Part shown: positions 1-8,353 of the stretch, piece by piece
How positions within the stretch are numbered: position 1 is the first letter of the stretch
How the letters are laid out: every line of letters starts with the position of its first letter
DNA from: Plesiocystis pacifica SIR-1
GTDB lineage: Bacteria; Myxococcota_A; Polyangia; Nannocystales; Nannocystaceae
Direction: 5' to 3'
Assembly (NCBI RefSeq): GCF_000170895.1
Contig: NZ_ABCS01000089.1
Location: forward strand, 1 to 39,509
DNA length: 39,509 nucleotides
Program-made: the position numbers and the translations under genes
Notes under the pieces: generated by a model
Databases searched by the model: none
What the model saw: only the letters and a program-made list of their open reading frames with translations
Told to the model about the DNA's origin: nothing

Positions 1-72
1 CCGTGCCCGCTCTCCATCAGAGACGAGCCCCCCGCCAAACCCGACACAAAGGCCTCGACTCGCGGATCGCCC

Positions 73-2298
73 TCAACCCGCCACACGCCGAGCCGAGATC
101 ACCACCGGCAACCCCTCGAGCCGCCCCAACGCCTGCACCACCTGCTCCGCCCGATCCACCTCGAGCTCCAGCGTAATCGTCTGCGTCCCCGGCCGCTTGC
201 GGCTCCGCGAAGAGTGCGTCGCCCGCATGTTGATGCCCATGTTCGACACCAGGTCCGCGATGTCCCGCAGCACCCCCGGCTGGTCGAGCACCTCCAAGCT
301 GAGCTTGACCGGATAGCGATGCCGGACCTTCCGCCCCCAGTCGATCTCGATCAGCCGCTCCGGCTCCTGGTTGTGGGTCACGTTGGGGCAGTCCCGCCGG
401 TGGATGATGATCCCGCGCCCGCGGCTGACCCAGCCGATCACGTCGTCCCCAGGCACGGGCGAGCAGCAGCGCGCCGGCACGCTGAGGATCTCCCCCACCC
501 CGCCGATCGTCACCCCGGCGGCCTTGGGCTCCTCGCCCTTGCCCTTGCTCGGCGCCTCGATGATCGGCTCGGGCTCCGGCTCGAGGTTGGGCCGCTCGCG
601 CTCGAGCAGCAAGATCGCCAGCTTTTGGCAGCCGAGGTCGCCAAAGCCGATCGCCGCCAGCAAGTCGTCGCCGGTCTTGTAGTCGTGGCTCCACGCGAGC
701 TCGTCGATGTGCGCGGCGTCCAGGGTGCTGAGGCTGACCCCGACCCGGGCGAGCTCGCGCTTGAGGGCCTCGCGCCCCGAGACGACGGCCTGGCCGCGGT
801 CTTGCTTGCGGAACCACTGGCGGATCTTTTGCTTGGCGCTCGAGGTGTGCAGGTAGCCCAGGTGCGGGCTGAGCCAGTCGCGGCTGGGCTCGGGCTGCTT
901 CTTGGTCAGGATCTCGACGCGGTCGCCGGTGCGCAGCTGGTGGGTCAGCGGGACCATGATCCCGTTGACCCGGGCGCCCCGGCAGCGGTGCCCGACCATG
1001 GTGTGGATGCGGTAGGCGAAGTCCAGGGGCGTCGCGCCCTCGGGCAGGTCGATGACGTCGCCGTTGGGCGTGAACACGTGGACCTGATCCTCGAACAGGT
1101 CGGTCTTGAGGGCCTCGGCCAGCTCCTTGGGGTCGACCAGCTGCTTTTGCCAGTCGACGAGCTGGCGCAGCAGGTTGAAGCGCTCCATCTGCTTGGCCCC
1201 GCGCTTGCCCTCTTTGTAGGCCCAGTGGGCCGCGACGCCGTACTCGGCGAACAGGTGCATCTGGCGGGTGCGGATCTGGATCTCGAGGGGCTCGCCGCCC
1301 GGGCCCACGACCGCGGTGTGCAGGGACTGGTAGCCGTTGTCCTTGGGCCGGGCGATGTAGTCGTCGAACTCGCTGGCGATGGGGTTCCACAGCCCGTGGA
1401 CCAGGCCCAGGGCCGCGTAGCAGTCGCGCTTGCCGACCTTGCCCTCGCCGTCGACGATCACCCGCACGGCCGTGACGTCGAAGATGTCCTCGAAGCCCAC
1501 GCCCTTGCGGCGCATCTTCTTGACGATGGAGTAGATGTGCTTGGGCCGGCCGTTGACCTCGGCGTCGAGCTCGGCCTCGGCCAGCTCGCGCTCGAGGGTC
1601 TCGATGACCCCGTCGACCACGCGCTGCCGCTCGGCCCGCTTGGTCGAGAGCTTGGTCGTGATGTCGCGGTACTGCTCGGGGTCGAGCTCGCGCATGGCCA
1701 GGTCCTCGAGCTCCCACTTGAGCTGCCAGATGCCCAGGCGGTTGGCGAGGGGGGCGAACACCTCGCGGGTCTCCGTGGCGATGCGCCGGCGCGCGTCGGC
1801 GTCGTCGAGGGTCCGCAGGTCGCGGATGACCTCGAGGCGGTCGGACAGGGTGATCAGCACGACCCGGACGTCGGCGGCCATGGCGACGAACATGCGCCGC
1901 AGCGACTCGGCGGACTCCTCGTCGAGGGCGTTCCACTGGATCGCGGCGAGGCGCTCGACGCCCTCGCGCAGGCTCTCGGCCTCGCTCCACAGCGCCCCGT
2001 CGAGGCCCTCGGGGGGCGGCGTCGCCTCGGCCCCGGGCTCCGGCTCGGAGCGCAGGGCGGTCGCGCTCGCCGCCAGCGAGGGCGGATCGATGCGCAGCTC
2101 GGCGAGGGTCACGGTGCGCCGGAGGGCCCGCCCGCAGCCGGGGTCGTCGAGGGCCAGGCGCCACTCGAGCAGGGCCCGGAGCCCCGCGACGCACTCGCTG
2201 CCGTGGTGCTCGGAACAGGCCGCCAGGGCGCGCTCGATCAGCGCCGGCGGGTCCTCGACCCGCTTCGCCGACATCTCGACCCCTGGGTGGCTGGCCAT
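73..2298 (-). CDS. relA: RelA-type GTP/ATP pyrophosphokinase, (p)ppGpp synthetase
   Basis: 741 aa. It makes the alarmone (p)ppGpp from GTP/GDP and ATP during the stringent response, normally on starved ribosomes. The N-terminal HD region (about 1-190) lacks the HD hydrolase motif and instead reads like the pseudo-hydrolase of enterobacterial RelA (RRMFVAMAADVRVVLITLSDRL). The synthetase domain (about 240-365) carries EFDD at 310-313, the acidic ExDD signature of monofunctional RelA, where bifunctional Rel/SpoT enzymes have RxKD. A TGS domain (403-466), a conserved-cysteine domain (ARCCSPVPGDD) and a C-terminal ACT domain follow. The reading frame extends further upstream, but I chose the ATG at 2298 because the extension would run through the divergent gene and has shadow-like composition, and because TACACT lies 8 nt before this ATG. 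Family assignment is very secure; lack of hydrolase activity is inferred from missing motifs. Confidence 0.96.
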   Translation of the reverse strand: MASHPGVEMSAKRVEDPPALIERALAACSEHHGSECVAGLRALLEWRLALDDPGCGRALRRTVTLAELRIDPPSLAASATALRSEPEPGAEATPPPEGLDGALWSEAESLREGVERLAAIQWNALDEESAESLRRMFVAMAADVRVVLITLSDRLEVIRDLRTLDDADARRRIATETREVFAPLANRLGIWQLKWELEDLAMRELDPEQYRDITTKLSTKRAERQRVVDGVIETLERELAEAELDAEVNGRPKHIYSIVKKMRRKGVGFEDIFDVTAVRVIVDGEGKVGKRDCYAALGLVHGLWNPIASEFDDYIARPKDNGYQSLHTAVVGPGGEPLEIQIRTRQMHLFAEYGVAAHWAYKEGKRGAKQMERFNLLRQLVDWQKQLVDPKELAEALKTDLFEDQVHVFTPNGDVIDLPEGATPLDFAYRIHTMVGHRCRGARVNGIMVPLTHQLRTGDRVEILTKKQPEPSRDWLSPHLGYLHTSSAKQKIRQWFRKQDRGQAVVSGREALKRELARVGVSLSTLDAAHIDELAWSHDYKTGDDLLAAIGFGDLGCQKLAILLLERERPNLEPEPEPIIEAPSKGKGEEPKAAGVTIGGVGEILSVPARCCSPVPGDDVIGWVSRGRGIIIHRRDCPNVTHNQEPERLIEIDWGRKVRHRYPVKLSLEVLDQPGVLRDIADLVSNMGINMRATHSSRSRKRPGTQTITLELEVDRAEQVVQALGRLEGLPVVISARRVAG

Positions 2299-2306
2299 GG
2301 CGGCGG

Positions 2307-2312
2307 AGTGTA
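2307..2312 (-). promoter_or_regulatory. -10-like TACACT, 8 nt before relA start
   Basis: TACACT on the minus strand ends 8 nt upstream of the relA ATG, with no Shine-Dalgarno sequence between. It fits the TAnnnT pattern seen before nine other genes here and implies a leaderless or nearly leaderless mRNA. No convincing -35 box is visible. Confidence 0.45.
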
Positions 2313-2358
2313 GCAGTTTCGGTCGCGCCGTCGCCCCGGCTGCGAGACACTGGGCACC

Positions 2359-3057
2359 ATGGCGCAGGGAAAAGCCAAGGGGAATCCAAAGATGGGGCTC
2401 ATCGTCGGGGCGCTGAGCTTGAACGTCGTCATCGCCGTGACCGTGTTCTGGATGCTCCAACCCCAGGCCCCCGAGCAGCCCGCCCCCGAGCCTCCCCAGG
2501 TCGCCCAGGTCGTGGACGAGCACAGCGCGCCCGCGACCTCGCCGTCTGCGTCTGGAGACAACCCCGCGCCCGCGCCCCCCGAGGCGCCCACGAACGAGCT
2601 CGAGCTGCCCGAGGCCAAGCTCGACGCCCACCGCTCGCCCAAGCGCGACGCGGTGTGGCAGGCCCTCGAGGAGCGCCACCACGTGTTTCGGCCCGAGGCC
2701 TCCCCGAGCCTGCCCCCGGACAACGACGACCGGGAGCCCCTCGGGACCCTCGACCGCCAGTACATCCGCCAGGCGATCATGGACGACCTCGTGCCGGTCG
2801 CCGTCGACTGCTACGACACCGCGCTGGCCGACGACCCCGAGCTCGCCGGCAAGCTGACCATGAAGTTCACCATCGTCGGCGCCGAGGAGGTCGGCGGCGT
2901 GGTCGAGGAGGCGAGCATCGTCGAGGACGACTCGACCCTCGCCAGCCCCTTCGTGCGCGAGTGCATGCGCGAGTCCCTGATGGCCGTGGAGTTCCCGGCG
3001 CCGGACGGCGACGGGCGCGTGGAGGTGAACTACCCGTTCAACTTCGAGCCCGAGTGA
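2359..3057 (+). CDS. AgmX/PglI C-terminal domain protein, TonB-like envelope protein
   Basis: 232 aa. One N-terminal membrane segment (about 12-33, GLIVGALSLNVVIAVTVFWML) is followed by a Pro/Ala/Glu-rich periplasmic spacer (about 34-85). A C-terminal domain (about 125-232) has the AgmX/PglI pattern: a conserved CY pair, a GKLTMKF strand, a CMRESLMAVEFPAP segment and a final V-x-YPFxF strand. This architecture resembles TonB energy transducers and is common in myxobacterial gliding and envelope proteins. It is divergent from relA across 60 bp. The exact role cannot be read from sequence; a link to gliding machinery is only by family. Confidence 0.8.
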   Translation: MAQGKAKGNPKMGLIVGALSLNVVIAVTVFWMLQPQAPEQPAPEPPQVAQVVDEHSAPATSPSASGDNPAPAPPEAPTNELELPEAKLDAHRSPKRDAVWQALEERHHVFRPEASPSLPPDNDDREPLGTLDRQYIRQAIMDDLVPVAVDCYDTALADDPELAGKLTMKFTIVGAEEVGGVVEEASIVEDDSTLASPFVRECMRESLMAVEFPAPDGDGRVEVNYPFNFEPE

Positions 3058-3146
3058 GCGAGCAGGCGATTGGTTTCATTCCCGCTCCCAGACGGTGTTT
3101 GAGCCGCCCGGGTGGGGTGGCTGTCAGCGCGGGCACCCGGGGGTGC

Positions 3147-3152
3147 TAGGCT
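3147..3152 (+). promoter_or_regulatory. -10-like TAGGCT, 6 nt before the GTG at 3159
   Basis: TAGGCT ends 6 nt before the GTG start of the small membrane protein gene. There is no Shine-Dalgarno sequence. It is a member of the TAnnnT near-start motif set. Confidence 0.45.
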
Positions 3153-3158
3153 CGTGGA

Positions 3159-3407
3159 GTGCAGATCGAGCTGCTCGTCGTCCTCGTCGTGATCGCGGTG
3201 CTCCTGGGCCTCGCGGTGGGCAACATGGTCCACCGCATGCGCGAGCAAAAGCGCCTGGAGGAAGAGCGCGCGAAGGCGACGCTGTCCGGGCGGATCCAGC
3301 ACGAGGTCCGGACGGGGGCACAGCGGCTGCGCAAGGAAGCGACCAAGGCGACCCGCAAGGGGATGTGGTGGGCGCTGCGCCGGCGCTTTGAACAAAAGGA
3401 CGAGTGA
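3159..3407 (+). CDS. Small single-pass membrane protein
   Basis: 82 aa from a GTG start. One hydrophobic helix at the extreme N-terminus (IELLVVLVVIAVLLGLAVGNMV) is followed by a strongly basic, helix-forming tail (RMREQKRLEEERAKATL...RRRFEQKDE), so it probably sits in the inner membrane with a charged cytoplasmic coiled-coil tail. It has its own -10-like box and a strong terminator right after the stop, so it appears to be a monocistronic unit. I do not recognise a named family. Confidence 0.7.
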   Translation: MQIELLVVLVVIAVLLGLAVGNMVHRMREQKRLEEERAKATLSGRIQHEVRTGAQRLRKEATKATRKGMWWALRRRFEQKDE

Positions 3408-3422
3408 GCGGATCGCTGCACC

Positions 3423-3461
3423 AACAAAAAGGCCACCGAATCCTCGGTGGCCTTTTTTGTT
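3423..3461 (+). terminator. Strong Rho-independent terminator, likely bidirectional
   Basis: A perfect stem (GGCCACCGA / TCGGTGGCC, loop ATCC) is bordered by an A-tract on the left and a T-tract on the right. It lies 15 bp after the stop at 3407 and, with the A-tract read as T on the other strand, could also stop transcription of the convergent M16 operon. Confidence 0.92.
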
Positions 3462-3470
3462 CGCGGTGGC

Positions 3471-3594
3471 GTTCGCCCCCTCTGGGGGCGACCACATGCC
3501 CACTCGAAGGCACGAACACCACTGCCCACCAGCCTCAGCGCAGGAGCGGACAGCGACGAAGCGCCCCCGGTCCGGGGGCGCCCGTGGGGGCAAA
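3471..3594 (-). repeat. Dispersed 3'-UTR repeat, copy A (GC-rich hairpins)
   Basis: Read on the minus strand, this begins directly after the M16 gene stop (3595) and contains two strong hairpins (GCGCCCCC/GGGGGCGC and TCGCCCCC/GGGGGCGA). It matches 21803-21922: a core of about 34 nt (3537-3570) differs at only a few positions, and similarity continues through GTGGTCGCCCCC. Both copies lie immediately downstream of a stop codon in the gene's own orientation. Confidence 0.75.
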
Positions 3595-5133
3595 CTAGAT
3601 CTTGGGGCGCTTGGCGGGCTGACCGTCGGCGTCGAGGAACTTCAGGCCCCCCTTGCCGTAGATGCCCTCCGCCGCGATCTTCTCGAGGTCCTCGAGCACG
3701 ACCTTGGCGTCGCCGACGACGAGCACGACGTGACCGCTCGCTTGGAGGTGGGTCTCGGCGGCCGCGCGCACGGCCGGGATGTCGAGCTTGCGCAGGCGCT
3801 CTTGGTGGCCGACGTGCCAGTCCAGGGGCAGGCCGTAGTAGGCCAGCGAGCGGAACTGATAGAGCGAGCGCGTGGCCGTGGCGAAGCGGGCGGGCATGCC
3901 CAGCAGCGCGCCGGCCTGCTCCCGCGAGAGCTCCTCGGCCGTGGGATCGGTGGTCCGCATGGTCTGGATCTCCTTGGCGATCTCCCGCAGCGCGCCGCCG
4001 GTGGCGTCCGTGCGCACGGACGAGCCAGCGTTGAAGTACGAGCCCGCCGGGGTGTAGGCGAAGCTGCCGCGCGCGCCGTAGGCCCAGCCCTTGTCCTCGC
4101 GCAGGTTCATGTTGATGCGGCTCGAGAACGAGCCGCCGAGGATCGCGGCGACCATCTGCGTGGCCTCGTAGTCCGCCGCGTCGCGGGCGGGGCCCGGGTG
4201 GCCGACGATGATCTGCGACTGCGCCGCGTCGGGGACGTGGATGAAGAACATCGTGCCCTCGGCGTGCTTGGCCGCGCCGACCTTGCGACGCACGGGCGCG
4301 CTGCCGGTCCACTTGCCCAGGCGATCCTCGAGCTGCTTTTTGAGCTCATCGGCGCCGACCTTGCCGACGACCCAGACCTTGTTGCCCTTGGGCTCGAGCT
4401 TGGCGACCCACTTCTTGCAGTCGGACAGGCTGATCGCGTCGATGCTCTCGTCGGTCTCGAGCTGGCCGTAGGGGTGCTTGGCGCCCCAGATCAGCGAAGG
4501 GAAGACGCGGTACGCGATGGACGAGGGCGAGCCCTTGCTCTGCTCGACGCCGTTCTTGCGCTGGTCCTTGAGGACCTCGAAGTCCTCCGAGCGCATGCCC
4601 GGCTCGAGCATCATCTCGGCGGCCAGGTCGAGGGCCTCGGGCAGCTTGTGCTGGAGGGCGCGCACGCCCACGGTCGAGCTCTCCGACCCGCCGCTGGCCC
4701 ACACGCTGACGGCGTGGTCGTCCTGGGCGGCGGCGAAGCTCGCCTTGTCCTTGGTCTTGGTCGACTCGTCGAGGAGATCGGCGCACACCCCCGAGAGCCC
4801 CGCCTTGCGGGCCGGATCGGTGACCGAGCCCTGGTTGAACTCGAACAGCATCATGACCGTGGGCAGGGTCTGCTGCTGGATCAGGTAGACCTCGAGGCCG
4901 TTGCTGAGGGTGAAGGTCTCGAAGGTCGGGATCTCCACCGGGGCGATGGCCCGGGGCGTGGGCCGCTCGGCCCGGAAGGGCTCGTCGGGCCACTCGGCCT
5001 TGGCGTCTTGCTGCTCGACGGTGACGGGCGCCAGGGTCACCGGCGGCGCCTCGTCGGGGATGTTCTGGCAGGCGCTGGCGAGCAGGCCCAGGCTCAACAG
5101 GCCCAAGCTGAGGGCGGACGTGGTGCGGGTCAT
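3595..5133 (-). CDS. M16-family insulinase-like lipoprotein without the zinc motif
   Basis: 512 aa. A lipoprotein signal (TRTTSALSLGLLSLGLLASAC, Cys at 22) predicts an envelope location. The body has the two-lobed M16 pattern (ETFTLSNGLEVYLIQQQTLPTVMMLFEF; later IINMNLREDKGWAYGARGSF-like text, the conserved 'LREDKGWAYG' block). The zinc-binding HxxEH is absent where expected, so it is probably the non-catalytic partner of the M16 protein encoded just upstream, as in known two-subunit M16B pairs. The ATG at 5133 lies 2 bp after the upstream gene's stop with a GGAAAG ribosome site, so the two are co-translated. Longer upstream extension of the frame lies inside the partner gene and is a shadow. 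Confidence 0.9.
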   Translation of the reverse strand: MTRTTSALSLGLLSLGLLASACQNIPDEAPPVTLAPVTVEQQDAKAEWPDEPFRAERPTPRAIAPVEIPTFETFTLSNGLEVYLIQQQTLPTVMMLFEFNQGSVTDPARKAGLSGVCADLLDESTKTKDKASFAAAQDDHAVSVWASGGSESSTVGVRALQHKLPEALDLAAEMMLEPGMRSEDFEVLKDQRKNGVEQSKGSPSSIAYRVFPSLIWGAKHPYGQLETDESIDAISLSDCKKWVAKLEPKGNKVWVVGKVGADELKKQLEDRLGKWTGSAPVRRKVGAAKHAEGTMFFIHVPDAAQSQIIVGHPGPARDAADYEATQMVAAILGGSFSSRINMNLREDKGWAYGARGSFAYTPAGSYFNAGSSVRTDATGGALREIAKEIQTMRTTDPTAEELSREQAGALLGMPARFATATRSLYQFRSLAYYGLPLDWHVGHQERLRKLDIPAVRAAAETHLQASGHVVLVVGDAKVVLEDLEKIAAEGIYGKGGLKFLDADGQPAKRPKI

Positions 5134-5135
5134 GG

Positions 5136-6560
5136 TCACTGGCTTTCCTTCCTGGGCGCGCCGTCCTTGGGCGCGTCGTCCTTGGGCGCGGGCTTGCTGA
5201 GCACCTCGACGTGCGGCTTGGTCAGGTAGGTCTTGGCCGCGGCCTGGACCGAGGCCGGGGTCAGCGAGCGCAGCCGCGCCTGGTAGTCGTCGGCGTAGCC
5301 GGGGTCGCCGGTGAAGTGGTTGAAGAACTGCAGCTGGTTGACCCGGGAGCCGAGCTCCTCGAGGCCCCAGACGAAGCTGGACTCGACCCCGATGATGTGC
5401 CGGTCGAGTTCGGTCTGCGTCGGGCCGTTGGCGATCAGCGCGTCGATCTCCTCTTGGATGGCCGTGTTGGCCGCGGCGCGCTTTTTCTCGAGCTCCCCGG
5501 GGGTCAAGGTCACGACCACGTGGAACTGGCCCGAGAAGCCCGAGCCCGACTGGTAGACCCACACGCTCTGGGCGATCTTCTCGTCGTCGACGAGGCGCTT
5601 GCTCAGGTGGCCCCAGCCCGTCGAGCCGAGCACCGAGGACACGCCGTCGAGCTCGAGGTCGCCCTCGGCCAGGGTCGCGGGCGAGTTCCACACCCAGTGC
5701 AGCCGCGTCAACCGGGCGAATTTGTCGTCGATCTCGACGAACTTATTCTCGGTCAGCTCGGGCGCCGGGACCACGACGTGGTCGGGCTTGGGCAGCTTGG
5801 GGAAGGTCCCGAACCACTTGTCGACGAGCTGCTTGGCGTCGTCGAGCTCGATGTCGCCGGCGATGACCAGGGTCGCGTTGCTGGGCACGTACCACTTCTC
5901 GAAGAAGGCGCGGACGTCGTCGAGGCTGGCGTTCTCGAGGTCCTCGTGCTTGCCGATGGTCAGGTAGCGGTAGGGGTGCCCCTCGGGGTAGAGCTCCGCC
6001 GCGATCGCAAAGCGCTCGTTGCCGTAGGGCCGGTTGTCGTAGCGCTGGCGCCGCTCGTTGCGGACCACGTCGATCTGGTTTTGCAGGCTCTTTTCGTTGA
6101 GCAGGTCGAGCATGTAGCCCATGCGATCGCTCTCGAGCCACAGCGCCGTCTCGATCTCGTGGCTGGGCACGGTCTCGAAGTAGTTGGTGCGGTCCGGGTT
6201 GGTGGTCCCGTTGACCCCCGAGGCCCCGATCTCGCGCAGGATGTCGAAGTGCACGTCCTCGCCGATGTGCTTGGCCCCCTGGAACATCATGTGCTCGAAC
6301 AGGTGGGCGAAGCCCGACTTGCCCGGGACCTCGTCGCCGGAGCCGACGTGGTACCAGAGGTTGACCGTGACCAGGGGCGCGGTCTCGTCCTGATGCAGGA
6401 TGACCTCGAGCCCGTTGTCGAGGGTATATTGTTCGTACTGGATGTCGATCTCGGAGCCGCTCGGCGCGTCCTGGCCCTCGCCGGCGATGACGGCGTGGGG
6501 CTCGAGGAACAAGAGCGGGAGGCCGAGAACGAGGGTGCTGACAAGCTTGCCTCGTGCCAT
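5136..6560 (-). CDS. M16-family zinc metallopeptidase (catalytic partner)
   Basis: 474 aa secreted insulinase/pitrilysin-family peptidase. A Sec signal peptide (about 1-26, LVSTLVLGLPLLFLEPHAVIAG) is followed by the inverted zinc motif HLFEH (H86, E89, H90), with E169 (NERRQR) the likely third ligand. A second M16 lobe follows and the tail is a low-complexity PKDDAPKDGAPRK stretch. I chose the ATG at 6560 because GAGAGGA sits 6 nt upstream and the signal peptide begins there; an ATG at 6593 would put a charged extension before it. It forms a two-gene operon with the non-catalytic M16 lipoprotein (2-bp gap). Confidence 0.93.
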   Translation of the reverse strand: MARGKLVSTLVLGLPLLFLEPHAVIAGEGQDAPSGSEIDIQYEQYTLDNGLEVILHQDETAPLVTVNLWYHVGSGDEVPGKSGFAHLFEHMMFQGAKHIGEDVHFDILREIGASGVNGTTNPDRTNYFETVPSHEIETALWLESDRMGYMLDLLNEKSLQNQIDVVRNERRQRYDNRPYGNERFAIAAELYPEGHPYRYLTIGKHEDLENASLDDVRAFFEKWYVPSNATLVIAGDIELDDAKQLVDKWFGTFPKLPKPDHVVVPAPELTENKFVEIDDKFARLTRLHWVWNSPATLAEGDLELDGVSSVLGSTGWGHLSKRLVDDEKIAQSVWVYQSGSGFSGQFHVVVTLTPGELEKKRAAANTAIQEEIDALIANGPTQTELDRHIIGVESSFVWGLEELGSRVNQLQFFNHFTGDPGYADDYQARLRSLTPASVQAAAKTYLTKPHVEVLSKPAPKDDAPKDGAPRKESQ

Positions 6561-6766
6561 GGGTGTCCTCTCGAAGGGCGAAACTTCGGACATGCTCGCC
6601 CATGGATCCCTCCCGGGCAAGGCCGATGCTGCTCGCCGACGAGGCGCACGGAGCCGCCACGGATTTCTGCGTGGTTACACCGTGCCGGAGCCTGGCCAAA
6701 AGCCCAGATTGAAACCGATCTGGGCCACGCGCTGTCCATCTCGTGATGGCGCAAGCTCGACGCGCA

Positions 6767-7458
6767 TCAGCGCTGGAGCTCGAGATCGAGGGCGAAGAGC
6801 TTGCCCGCGACCTCGAAGACCCATCGGTAGGGCCGATCTTCGAGGTCCGTGAGCGTACCCCGAGTATGCAAGTGCACATGTTCGACGGGCTCGCCGAGCC
6901 AGCGGATCTCCCGGCTGCTCACGGTCAGCTCCTGCTCGAGGCTCAGCGGCGGCATCGCGAGCTTGCCGCGCCCCTTCTCGCCCAGGCGCGGGGTCCCGGC
7001 GAGCTCGATGGCGACCTCGAGCTTGCCGCCGTCGAGGCGCACGCTCTGGTCGATGTTCGCGTTCATCGCGTAGATCGTGGTGACCACCGGCTGCGAGAGG
7101 ATCTTGGCCTTGGCGTCGACCTCGGGATCGGGCTCGCGCACGTCCATGTCGTTGCGCGGGTACACCGCAAGGTCGCCCGCATCTGCACGGCCTGGGGGTT
7201 GTCGAGCTGGCTGTCGAACTCGGGCGCCGGGGCCTCGCCGACCAGGTCCACGCTGGTCTCGTCGATGCGCACCTGCTCGGGCGGCTCGAAGTCGACGACC
7301 CGGGTGAAGATCAACCCCGCGCCCACGGCGAGCACGAGCCAGCTATTCCTGAACAACCAGCGGGCGACCCGCGACTGGAGGGGCTGCGCGGCCAGGGGGG
7401 GCTCGCGGCGCTCGTCGGCTTCGGGCGTGGGGGCGTCGACGGTGGGACCATCAGACAT
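6767..7458 (-). pseudogene. Membrane-anchored periplasmic protein gene with a one-base frameshift
   Basis: Two abutting frames on the minus strand make one sensible protein of about 230 aa only if a base is added near 7170. The first part (from ATG 7458) has a cytoplasmic Pro/Glu-rich N-terminus, one membrane helix (NSWLVLAVGAGLIFTRVV) and runs to QAVQMRATL. After that the same frame becomes Arg/Thr-rich off-frame text (RCTRATTWTCASP...) until a stop at 7063. The other frame starts cleanly as VYPRNDMDVREPDPEVDAKAK and continues to LFALDLELQR at 6767. One missing G in TTGCGGTG would restore the frame. It is either a real mutation or a sequencing error. The family is not recognised. Confidence 0.7.
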
Positions 7459-7551
7459 GGGCCGACGCTGACACGGAGGCCGGCGGCGACCAAAAATCTG
7501 GCGAAAATTTGATCGCCCGCGCGAGCTGGTGGGGGGCGATCCACCCGAAGC

Positions 7552-8193
7552 TCAAGCTTCGCGGTAGCGGAGCAGGTAGGCCGCGACGGCGAAGGCCACG
7601 GACACGTTGAGGGAGCCCTTGATCCCGGCCATGGGGATGCGCGCGACCCGTTCGCAGTGGGCCAGGATCCGCGGATCGACGCCGGACACCTCGTGCCCGA
7701 GGACGAGGACGATGGCCGGATCGCTCGGGCCCCCGGAGACGCGGGCGAGGTCGAAGAGGTCCTCGGCCCGCGGTCCGCCTTCGAGGGCCCACAGCCGCCG
7801 ACCCTGCTCGACCAAGGCGGCGGCCGCGGCGGCCCCGTCGGCGTGGTGACTCCAGGCCACGCTGGCCTCGGCGCCCAGGGAGGTCTTGGCCATCTTCGGG
7901 TGCTCTGGGGTCGGCGTGAACCCGCACAGGTGCATGGCCTTGACCCCAGCCCCGTCGGCGGTGCGGAACATGGAGCCGACGTTTCGCAGGCTGCGGACGT
8001 TGTCCAGCAGCGCCTCCACCGGTGGGCCGCTCGGCCGCCGGGTGTCCCGGATCTCGTGGCTGAGGTAGGCCGCCTCGACGAAGCGTGTGGGCGCGCCGCA
8101 GTGGGGACAGCTCGACCCCAGCTCGCTGCCCTCGGCGACGGGAAAGCGCAGGCCGCAGTCGGCCGCGGTGCACAGGCGCTGCTGGTGTCGCAC
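7552..8193 (-). CDS. Zinc-ribbon SpoU/TrmH-family RNA 2'-O-methyltransferase
   Basis: 213 aa from a GTG start. SpoU-class SPOUT enzymes transfer a methyl group from SAM to ribose 2'-OH of tRNA or rRNA. All three motifs are present: LLDNVRSLRNVGSMFRTADG (motif 1, with the Asn and Arg), IVLVLGHEVSGVDP (motif 2) and IPMAGIKGSLNVSVAFAVAAYLL (motif 3, knot). An N-terminal zinc-ribbon-like part (C8, C13 and a CPHC pair, about 29-32) replaces the usual L30e-like substrate domain, so target choice may differ from TrmH or RlmB. TACTCT lies 8 nt before the GTG. The substrate is unknown. Confidence 0.9.
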   Translation of the reverse strand: MRHQQRLCTAADCGLRFPVAEGSELGSSCPHCGAPTRFVEAAYLSHEIRDTRRPSGPPVEALLDNVRSLRNVGSMFRTADGAGVKAMHLCGFTPTPEHPKMAKTSLGAEASVAWSHHADGAAAAAALVEQGRRLWALEGGPRAEDLFDLARVSGGPSDPAIVLVLGHEVSGVDPRILAHCERVARIPMAGIKGSLNVSVAFAVAAYLLRYREA

Positions 8194-8201
8194 GGTCCGG
8201 G

Positions 8202-8207
8202 AGAGTA
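8202..8207 (-). promoter_or_regulatory. -10-like TACTCT, 8 nt before the spoU-family start
   Basis: TACTCT on the minus strand ends 8 nt before the GTG at 8193, with no ribosome-binding site. It belongs to the TAnnnT near-start motif set. Confidence 0.45.
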
Positions 8208-8341
8208 CCCCGGCGTCGGCGCCAGCCCACGGCCGATCGGCCTGGAACGCGAGATGGGCATGGACGATCCACCTTCGGGATGCGGCGCACTCCCCCCACG
8301 GCGAGGCGCGCTGCGCCGTGGCCTCCGCGGGCGCCCTGGCC

Positions 8342-8347
8342 TAGACT
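8342..8347 (+). promoter_or_regulatory. -10-like TAGACT, 6 nt before the GTG at 8354
   Basis: TAGACT ends 6 nt before the GTG start of the zinc-ribbon gene, with no Shine-Dalgarno sequence. It belongs to the TAnnnT near-start motif set. Confidence 0.45.
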
Positions 8348-8353
8348 CTATCC

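Noticed and set aside
214..2313. Long plus-strand open frame over relA
   Set aside because: It is a GC-driven shadow: low-complexity Asp/Leu/Gly text with no domain, fully covered by relA.
3388..5229. Long plus-strand frame over the M16 lipoprotein
   Set aside because: Same shadow composition, and the opposite strand encodes a clear peptidase-family protein.
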